Positions 55,721 to 64,000 of a stretch of 64,000 bases of DNA are shown here, one piece after another. The notes beneath the pieces were generated by a model that saw only the letters and a list, made by a program, of their open reading frames with translations, was not told the origin of the DNA and made no database searches. Origin of the DNA: Salticus scenicus (Eukaryota; Arthropoda; Arachnida; Araneae; Salticidae); assembly GCA_963930645.1 (NCBI GenBank), contig OZ005648.1, forward strand, positions 193,599,304-193,663,303, given 5' to 3'. Positions within the stretch are counted from its first letter, which is position 1; each line of letters starts with the position of its first letter. The position numbers and the translations under genes are program-made.

Positions 55721-56520
55721 TCTAACTCTATTTTAATTTTTTTACCCCTTCGCCCCCTCTCCCTTCCCGCCTCTCCTAATAACTTTACAAATTCGAAAAT
55801 ATGCACAATCGATTTCCAGGTATACAAAACCCCTCTAAGTACTAATTTTGAATGATCTAACTCTATTTTTATTCTTTTTTGCCCCCTCCTGCCCCTCCTA
55901 ATAACTTTACACTTTCGAAAATATCCTCATTCGACTTGCGGGCCTCTAAAACCTATCTATACCAATTTTGAGCAGTAACTGTTTTTTTTTTTTTTCACCT
56001 CTCCCCCTTCTTTTCTATCCTAAAATTTTTTTACAAATTCAAAAATATCCACAATCGATTTGTAGGTATAAAAAACCTCTATGTACCATCTTTGAAAGAT
56101 CTAACTCAATTTTTATTTTTTTACCCCTCCACCTCCCCTTCCCGCCCCTCCTTATAAATTTACAAATTCGAAAATATCCGCAATCGATTTGCAGGTATCA
56201 GATAAAACTCTATGTACTAATTTTGAACGATCTAACTCTAATTTAATTTTTTTGCCCCCTCCCGCCTCTCCTAATAACTTTACACTTTCGAAAATATCCT
56301 CATTCGACTTGAGGGCCTCTAAAACCTACGTATATCAATTTTGAACAGTCTAACTGTATTTCTTTTTTCTTTTTTTTTTCCCTCTCCCCCCTTCCCTTCT
56401 ATCCTAATATTTTTTTTACAAATTCGAAAATATCCACAATCGATTTGTATGTACCAAAAAACCTCTATGTACTAATTTTGAATGATCTAACTCTATTTTA
56501 CGAGAAAGAAATTGATAATA

Positions 56521-58492
56521 CATGCAAAACAGTAAGAGGGAAATTTTAAGGTGCCAGCCTACCTTTAAAATGCAATTTTCAGTCAAAACTCCGATTTTCT
56601 GTTTTTCATTTAGTATTAAAACCTGACATTTTAGCTTTCTAAATCAGTTTGAATTTTGTTTCTATCTTGCTTAGAACTTGAGTTACAGGCATTTTCATAT
56701 TAGTCACTCGCAAGTTTTTAAAACCGGAAGTAACTGTAAATGAATGTTTACATTAATGCTTTACTCAATATAAGCATCAAAATTTGTTACTGTATATAAA
56801 ATGAATTAAAAATAAATAAATAAAAACTTTGAACTAAATCAGGAGTCTTATTAAAATTATTTTTTGTTTAATAGCTAAAATCTGCTTTTTAATTACGTTT
56901 TCTGCTTTTTCTCAGAAAAAAAATTTAACATTTTGCTTTAACGCAAAACATCATAACTCCAAAAGTTATAATTGAAACCTTGTGAAACTTTGATAAAATA
57001 CTCTAGATGAGTTATTTTAGGGATTGAACTACTACAATGAATCTAGCTAAATTATTGTTATTATTTATTTATTTATTTTTTATTTTTTTGTCGATAGAAG
57101 TTATGAACTGTCATGATTTTTTCAGCATGTAAAATGTTATCTTCTGTAAAATATTGAATAACATGGTTATAGTTTTTAGAATAGTTCACTTCCTTAAGGA
57201 CCTTACAATAATCAAAATAAAATTTACAGAATAAAAATTCCTTTATTTAAATTTGACTTAAGAATTTTGAAAAAGTGCTTATTTTTTTCCAAATTTTGAG
57301 CCTAAATAACAAAACATTTTAAAGTTTGCATATTTTTTCATGTTATTCACTGTTTTTGACTATATTCTATTATATAATGCACATAAATATGCAATTTTTC
57401 AATTATTAAAAAAAAAAAAAATCACCTCCGACAGCAGGCAGGATCCTTAATAATTAAATCTTTACGACAACACTACGTATACACTTGACTACCCCTTTTG
57501 TTAAATATTAATAATAATAATAAAAGAAACAAAAAGAAATTGCTCAGAAATAGGTTACTATTAAACCTAAACATAAAATTAGAATGTAGGAAAAATATAT
57601 ATTTCACAAATAAAATTATAGAAGAAAACTATCACAAACAAAATAAATAAATACAAATGAGAAGGGAAATGTTTCAATTTACCTGAAGTATAAAAACTAC
57701 AACATACATATCTTGAGAAAAAAAAAAAAAAAAAAAAAAAAAATATTTTCCTTTGAACAGCAGTTACAGGTTCTTACATGCCATTTCATTTTACTTTTAT
57801 GTTATTCGTGGTGATTGGAAGAAACTGTTGTCAATATGTATTTCCTATAAGAATTCCTGTTTGCATTTGCATAGAAATTCTATTGAAAAACACAAAAAAT
57901 CCTGATAAATGAAGTTTACAGAAATCTGCTTTATCATACTAATTATATATATATATATATATATTTAATATAAAATACGTAACTCAAAATTTATGAGAAC
58001 ACATTAAAAAAATATATGAAAAAAATTAATATTCCATAATTTTTTTAAAAGATAAGGTTTTATTTTTTTATTTACTTATTTATTTTTTTTCTTTCAAAAT
58101 ACAGTAATAATGTACAGATATTTGTTAAGTTATATTCTCTATTTCAATATAATAAATAAAATAAATTTTAGATATATTAAATTAAAATAAGAAACATTAA
58201 ATGCTGTAAGTGATTTGAAAAAAATATTATAATATTATAAACAGTTACAGATATGCATGCATATACATGTACGTAGAAAAAGCTACAAAAAAAAAAAAAA
58301 AAAAAAAAAAAAAAGAAAAAAAATATATATATATATAATTGTATTAAACATTTGTGATGCAAAAAATAAGAAAAATAAAAAATCTTAACCTGATTTCGTC
58401 ATGAAAATGCGCATTTAAAAAATATTTTTGCTTCGCTATATTATAATAATAATGAAACAAACAAACAAACAAACACAAAAAAGCATTTTTAA

Positions 58493-58532
<40 letters not shown>

Positions 58533-58639
58533 TTTTTTGTGAAAATGCATGAAGAAATTTAAAATGTCATTTTTTCTTCTTGAGCAATGTTCGTCGACAT
58601 ACTAAAACGTATCCATCTATTACATTCAGTAGAAAATAA
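56521..58639. other. AT-rich intergenic DNA
   Basis: A27 at 57717-57743, (TA)n at 57943-57963, A28 at 58287-58314, T26 at 58498-58524. A short GC-rich word ACCTCCGACAGCAGGCAGGA (57423) resembles Helentron-like repeats. No gene. Confidence 0.5.
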
Positions 58640-59260
58640 CGTTTAGCTTAATTCTGGGTAGTCTAAATCTTGTCTGCAATCTATATACACATCACGTTAT
58701 GTAGTTAAATTTAGTCTTGCATTAAAAGCACAAAACATAAAATGAAATGCACTTGCAACAGTTTCCAAGCACATCTCTAATATATCCAAATACTTTGGGT
58801 AACCCTGTAAGTTAATAATGAATGGTTTTCATACCACAATCTACGAAAAAAAAAGGATTTCTGCATTAAAAAAAAAAAAAAATGTAAATTCTATTTTTTA
58901 GGGCATTCTGTAGATGTTAAACTGAATATAATAGAAATTTAGCCATAGACGCAATGTGTTTGAATTCTTTTGGATGGCCTTGTACACAAATTCTTCGCGT
59001 GGTCTTAACGAAAAGTTTATTGTAGCATCTCTGTATGATACATATATAAAATACCAAGTTTGGTCTTTTAGTTATTATTTGTTCTTGAGATATGCTGATA
59101 AGAGACACACACAAATAGATACACAGACACACAGGCTAACCGTTAAAAGCAAGTTTTTTGGATTCAGAAGACCTTGAAATGTCTAAATATAACAAAAACT
59201 CAATTTTGAAAATTTTACCCCAAAACAAAACTTTCACTACCATTTACATGGGTAAGAGAA
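58640..59260 (+). repeat. Dispersed repeat, copy 1
   Basis: AAATGAAATGCACTTGCAAC, AATACTTTGGGTAACCCTGT, AATGGTTTTCATACCA and ACACAAATTCTTCGCG recur in order at 62310-62660. The right half (CTTCGCGTGGTCTTAACGAA, GCATCTCTGTATGATACA, GAGATATGCTGAT, CACACAGACACACAG, CATTTACATGGGTAA) is repeated at 59455-59735. Confidence 0.75.
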
Positions 59261-59439
59261 AGTAAAAAGGAACAAAATATACTCAAAAATGAGTATAACT
59301 GTGTCACATTTCAGTATATCCCATAATCTATATAACTCCGCAGCAAATATAATCTTTAAAAATCACATATACTTAATATTGAGTATACTAACATGCTTAA
59401 AAATTACCATCGATCACCATGAATACCAATATCCCAACA

Positions 59440-59740
59440 ATCGATATCAGTATCCCTGTACACAAATCCTTCGCGTGATTTCAACGAAAAGTTTTGTGTA
59501 GCATCTCTGTATGATACAAAAATAAAATAACAATTTTAGTCTTCTTGCTACTATTTGTTCTAGAGATATGCTGATGACACACACACAGACACACAGAGAG
59601 AGAGAGAGACTAACCGCTAAAAACATGTTTTTTCAGATTCAAGAGACCTTAAAACGTGTGAATATATCAAAATCTAGATTTCGAAAATTTGACTCTGAAG
59701 TAATACTTTGTCTACCATATATATGGGTAAAATAAATAAA
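59440..59740 (+). repeat. Dispersed repeat, right half, copy 2
   Basis: CACAAATCCTTCGCGTGATT, CAACGAAAAGTTTTGTGTAG, CATCTCTGTATGATACAA, GAGATATGCTGATGA, then (CA)n and (GA)n microsatellites, then TTCAGATTCAAGAGACCTTA and ATATATATGGGTAA. About 495 bp after the matching point in copy 1. Confidence 0.8.
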
Positions 59741-60224
59741 AAAAATACATATAAAATAAACTGTTTGGCCATTATTATCCCCTAACACACTTTTTCTTGT
59801 GTTTCAACATTTGAATATTATATCTAAATGGCATTTCGTTTTCTGCCTTTGCATAAGAATATTCTTTCTGTCGTAATCTTATTTCGTCCTTTTGAAACCG
59901 TTCTTTTTTTATGTTCTTATCGTAGACTTCCATCTATTTATATAATTTGAAAGAGAGGTGGCGATCCCGGTTCGTACTCATCTATATAGCAAGTTGCGAC
60001 CTAATTTTCATGCTTTAGTTAATTTTAAAAAATATAATTGTCCGATCGATAAGCTATTTAGTCCGACGGATTCAGAAAAATAGCCCCTTTCTTTTTGTAC
60101 TTTATTTGTAACGAAGTTTTGATTATATTTTTTAAAATAAATTAAAATATGAAAAAATTAACCCGATAATAACTTTTCAAAATTGGACATTTAAATTTAT
60201 AATTGCTCCCCCCAAAAAATTTAC
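59741..60224. other. AT-rich spacer
   Basis: TAAATTAAAATATGAAAAAA near 60136 resembles the 42 kb tandem unit. Nothing else recognised. Confidence 0.45.
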
Positions 60225-60368
60225 CAGTTTCGAAACTGTCATCTTATAAGCACCGGAATGGAAGCCCACTGGTAAACTATTGTCACAGGCAATTGGGACA
60301 GACACCCGAGAGTCTGCGAATGAGTGGCTCGCTGCTGAAGGCAGCGGGTATAGGAAGCGAGCTTTTGA

Positions 60369-60400
<32 letters not shown>

Positions 60401-60470
60401 AAAGCAATTTAGAAAAAAGAGTTTCCTTTAAATATAGTAAATATAGTGACCAGCGAAGCAGGCAAAGCCT
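60225..60470 (+). mobile_element. Helentron-like 3' end, copy D (truncated)
   Basis: Matches 44395-44669: TTTCGAAACTGTCATCTTAT, GGTAAACTATTGTCACAGGC, GCTGCTGAAGGCAGCGGG, AAAGAGTTTCCTTTAAATAT and GACCAGCGAAGCAGGCAAAG. The terminal CTGCTAGTA is replaced by TTCGTTG, so the end is mutated or truncated. A T24 run interrupts it. Confidence 0.65.
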
Positions 60471-60689
60471 TCGTTGATTCACTACCTTAATTGATTTCAC
60501 ATTCCGTCATTTTTGACGAGGTTATATACTAGTAATTAAATAACGTTAAATAAAGTGTTCGTATATTTTTGCAGTCATTATTGTAGAAAATTTTTTTATA
60601 CATTTTCTCTATGTTCTCAGCATGTAATGGCAATTAAACTATAGTCCTATTCAAGTTACTTGAGTAAAATATATCATTTTAAATAAAGT
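60471..60689. other. AT-rich spacer
   Basis: Between the Helentron-like end and the duplicated block. Nothing recognised. Confidence 0.4.
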
Positions 60690-61010
60690 ATATTTACTTT
60701 CCTTTTATAAAATTAAACTTATATAAAATGCCTTCAAAGTAAAGTTATCCGATTAATGCATTACTTAGGCTTCAAAAACTCAGAATTAATTTAGAACATT
60801 TTCTTCAAAAATGTATGTAAATAACGATTCAGCTTTTATCAAGCATTGAATCAAAGATGAACTGAAATCAAAGCATTTTATCAAGTTAATAATTTCGACA
60901 TGTTTGACATTGACTAAATGATTTTCTTCGACGGTTTACATTAAAACTGCTACAGTAGAGATAGTTGTTAATGTAACTTTAATGTAATTCAAAATATAAG
61001 TTCTGCATAG
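60690..61010 (+). repeat. Dispersed repeat, second copy of 45190-45535
   Basis: Same ordered words as the first copy (ATTTACTTTCCTTT, CATTGAATCAAAG, ATTTTATCAAGTTAATAATT, TTTGACATT, AATTCAAAATATAAGTTC). Roughly three quarters of bases agree by eye. Confidence 0.75.
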
Positions 61011-62300
61011 ATAAAGATTATAAATTTACAGAATTAAATTCTAAAAATTTGAATTAATATCTTTCATATAATAAAATATTCATTTCATTTCAAATCTCAT
61101 TGTTTAATTAATGCATTCAAGAAAATAAAATGAATATTATGTATTTTTGTTTCTAAAATCTCAGTTTAAAATATCACTGTTTGTCTCTTAAATTAAATTT
61201 TGCAATAAAAATATTGATATTTCATCTAAAAAAAAAAAAATAAAAAATAAACTAAAAAAATATCTGTGACATTTAACATTTCAAACAATTTCTTTCAAAG
61301 AAATACGGATTTTATGTAAAGTGGAAAATAAAACATTACTATAAAATTTTTGAGCGTTTCTCTTTCTAATTTTCATTCTTTTTCTGCCATCTGGTGTGTT
61401 TCGTAAATTACATATTTGAGAATTTTATTAGTATTTTGACAAATTCCCATCATTATCATCTAATTATATAAACGTTGAAAGTTGCTGCAAAAATCTGTTC
61501 GAAAATCAAGTATCCTTCCCTGTTCACCATCGACCAGAATATATATACCTAAAAAGATTTTTTAAAAACCTGGTGAGGTACTCACACGACATTTCCTTAT
61601 CCTGCATTTCAGTACTATAAAAACATATTTGAGATCAAGGGTCAAGATAACGTTTATTGTACATGAATATACATGAATTAACACAATTAAAAATAAATTT
61701 AGAAAAAAAAAATTATATGACCTATATATTTTGGTAGGAAGGGGTATTGATCTACTGAACCCCCTTCTCCTTTTCAATGTAGTACTTGCATTTATATAAA
61801 AAAAAAAAATAATAATTACAATAATAGCTATCACTGAATTTATAAGTTTATTCTATGTCAGTAAGATAATTGTCACTCAAGTCCCTCTTTAAAACTTACC
61901 GATCTTTATCAAATTTTCAAACAGCTCTCTCAATTTATACTTATAATATCAAGTTTGAATTTCCTAAATTTTTTTTTTTTTTTGTTTTTTTATATATGAT
62001 GATTACAGATATATACACTAATCAACCGCTTAAAACTTGATTTTTGTATGTAAGGGATCAGAAAATTCGTTAGTATTGCAAAAACCCAGCGTTGAAAATA
62101 GAGCTAAAAAAATGCCTAAAATATCGTTTTAATAAACCAATTTTTATTCCTGAGCAGTTTCCCTGGGCATGGTATAAATTTGTAAGGTGTTTCTATCATT
62201 CCACACAACATAAAAGGAAAAAAGGGAAAAAAAAGAAGTTTTTCCTAAATTTTTGGTAACCCGGTATATTGTTCATAAATTAAAACTCAATAGATAGTGC
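61011..62300. other. AT-rich intergenic DNA
   Basis: Only A/T homopolymers and short random frames. No gene or element recognised. Confidence 0.5.
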
Positions 62301-62304
62301 ACTT

Positions 62305-62700
62305 AAATTTATACCTAGAAAAAACTCATAATAGAGCATGAAATGCACTTTCAAGGGTTTTCAAATGTAGCCCTAATACGACCAAATTATTTTGGGTAGC
62401 ACCGTAAACGAATAGTAAATGATTTTCATACCATATTCTACACAAAAGATGTTTTTATGCATATAAAAACACATATTAATTTAAATTTGCTTAGTGCAGT
62501 CTATAAATATTAATCTGTGCCTACCAGAAATTTCATCCACAGTCAGACAATTTTTTAATTCTCTTGGATATACCTGTTCACGAACCATTTTCTTAATCTA
62601 ATAGAAAATTTTAATGCAGAGTCCCCTATATGATACAGATTTAGAAAATCGACATTAGGTTTTTCGATACTATTTATAAATGAGAATTCATAGAACTAAA
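62305..62700 (+). repeat. Dispersed repeat, copy 3 (diverged)
   Basis: CATGAAATGCACTTTCAAGG, TTATTTTGGGTAGCACCGTA, AATGATTTTCATACCATATT, TCACGAACCATTTTCTTAAT and CCCCTATATGATACAGATTT correspond in order to 58735-59050. Confidence 0.65.
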
Positions 62701-63830
62701 ATAAAACAAATTAAATTTCATATTTATTTTTTGCATTAGAATGCATTTACGATATAAAAAAATTATTATGCATATAAATTAACATTGGTTTGCTGACGAT
62801 ATAAATAAAATACAATTATGTGAGAATATTTGATTAATTAAAATTACTGTTGAAAAAAAGTATTAGTAACACTCATTGCAACCACAGATAAAAATATCAA
62901 TCATAGAATCAGCGCTCATTTGGAGATATTGCAAGCATGAACTAAATTTTAGTAATTTGAAAAAAAATATATGTATATATACTTAATTTAGTCTCATGGC
63001 AGTAATTTAAAAAAAATAATAATAATCGGACATTATCACTTGAAAGTGTTTCCATGTAGTCATTAATTAGGAAATTTCGTAGCGAGTGTTGTCATCAATA
63101 ATAATTGGTAAATTTAATTATATATGGATCCATAAGTATACTTATGGATCCATAATTTATTAGCATCATTTATGAAAATGGGAGCTGGAATGACTATCCT
63201 ATGAATTTATTATGGAAAATTAAACAAAATAATATTTGAAGGTAATATTCATTTTCAGGGATTTTTTTTTATTGTCTGTCTATTTGAAATAAAACTGATT
63301 AAACCTGAAATGGAAAGCTAGTTGATTCTGACATCGATTTCAAGGTTGTGACTTGATTCAGAATTTGAATTATTTGTAAATACACTTAAAAAAAAAATAA
63401 TAATAATAATTAAACTTCCAAAAGAGCAATAGTGGATACCTAAATAAGTTGGCACTAGCAGCTAGTTGGCACTCAGCTTCATTTTCCTGCCACACTAGAC
63501 GTAGAGCGCTTTCATTTTATTAGTAGAAAGCGTATATACATGTATACCATCCAAAGTAAATTTAGTCTGCTTGGAATCGTCATAAAGTAAAAACCTTTGT
63601 TTCATCATTTTTCTAACTGGTGAGTAAATGTTTTCATGGTACATATTCTCGGTCTTGTGAAACTGTAAATCAAATGGAAGCGATGGTAAAGCCGATTTCC
63701 GAAAGAGTGATTAATTAGGGCTGCATGCATTATTATAATTTTTGTTTCTGGTGTTTGGAATTCTGTAGTATCAGTTTTATGTCTGGTATACCTGTGAGGC
63801 TAGTTGGCATAGCTAAAATATAGCTATGGC
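62701..63830. other. AT-rich intergenic DNA with one palindrome
   Basis: Holds the palindrome at 63123-63154 and short AT tracts; otherwise nothing recognised. Confidence 0.45.
63123..63154. repeat. 32 bp perfect palindrome
   Basis: TATGGATCCATAAGTA followed directly by its reverse complement. Two BamHI-like GGATCC centres sit within nested palindromes. Confidence 0.95.
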
Positions 63831-63831
63831 A

Positions 63832-63916
63832 TAGCCTACCCTTAATGATAGTTCAAAAGCTCAAGAAGCTCTCCAAGATGAAGTGTTATCATTCTCAATA
63901 TCCTACCAAGACAGTG
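63832..63916 (+). CDS. Weak candidate internal exon at the window edge
   Basis: A stretch preceded by ...GGCATAG (possible acceptor AG) and followed by G|GTAAGG (strong donor-like). In one frame it reads without stops (PTLNDSSKAQEALQDEVLSF and on), with ordinary codon use and little of the A/T-run character of the surroundings; the frame stays open past the donor to about 63967. There is no polypyrimidine tract before the acceptor and no recognised domain. It may equally be chance. Confidence 0.2.
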
Positions 63917-64000
63917 GTAAGGATTTTCAGTCGACGTTTTCTACAAACCCTGAACCTCAGATATGACCAAAAAGTCACACAAAACAAGATCATTAGCAAA

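Larger units (their letters stand above)
54560..56520 (+). repeat. Pyrimidine-rich tandem array, about 13 units of 120-145 bp
   Basis: Unit marker AAAATATCC(G/A)CAATCGATTT or the variant AAAATATCCTCATTCGACTT occurs at about 54588, 54703, 54838, 54967, 55103, 55232, 55403, 55797, 55917, 56045, 56174, 56295 and 56428. Each unit also has AACGATCTAACTCTATTTTT and a block of CCCCTCC/CCCCTTCCC, giving strong strand asymmetry. The array is interrupted by the SINE-like insertion at 55471-55720. No coding role. Confidence 0.85.

Overview
This is a window of very AT-rich eukaryotic nuclear DNA, almost certainly from an arthropod. The mix of BEL/Pao, Tc1-like, hAT and Helentron-like elements, together with familiar dispersed repeats, suggests a chelicerate and most likely a spider; that placement is inference, not proof. 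I find no convincing intact host gene. Every recognisable coding stretch belongs to a decayed transposable element, with one possible exception: a weak exon-like stretch at the right edge. Most other open frames are chance frames in AT-rich or tandem-repeat DNA.

Layout. 1-7365 (- strand): the 5' part of a BEL/Pao LTR retrotransposon (LTR, primer-binding site, gag, aspartyl protease, start of reverse transcriptase). Its gag is split by about 3.7 kb of nested inserts: elements with AACCGACTTC-type ends, a 1.3 kb TIR element, and a 190 bp inverted duplication that contains a piece of the gag itself. About 7860-8600 (-): a heavily decayed Tc3-like transposase. 10735-11940, 16130-17165 and 34878-35886: three copies of one non-coding element built from tandem units of about 173 bp. 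12655-15814: a 3.16 kb inverted-repeat-bounded element whose only recognisable cargo is a broken FEN/XPG-like (PIN-fold) nuclease gene. 17910-19224 and 24815-26660: two further element families, unrelated in sequence, built from units of about 172 bp. 19896-21299: a Tc1-like element turned into a near-palindrome. 27946-28985: a dimeric higher-order repeat (7 x 148 bp).

30.3-51.9 kb: Helentron-like ends, small MITEs and hairpins, a well-preserved Tc1-like element with a frameshifted transposase (39302-40724), a 711 bp hAT-type element with a perfect 8 bp target duplication (47524-48234) inserted in a Helentron-like repeat, and another Helentron-like element (50075-51843) with two palindromic MITEs nested inside. 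54.1-56.5 kb: a - strand Helentron-like end and a pyrimidine-rich tandem array carrying a tRNA-derived SINE-like insertion (tRNA-like part 55585-55655). 56.5-64 kb: AT-rich DNA with duplicated dispersed blocks and a 32 bp perfect palindrome.

The window behaves as a graveyard of nested transposons and short satellites. The most unusual features are the nuclease-bearing TIR element, the recurrence of a 169-174 bp repeat unit in unrelated arrays, and the number of insertions that can be put in order of age.
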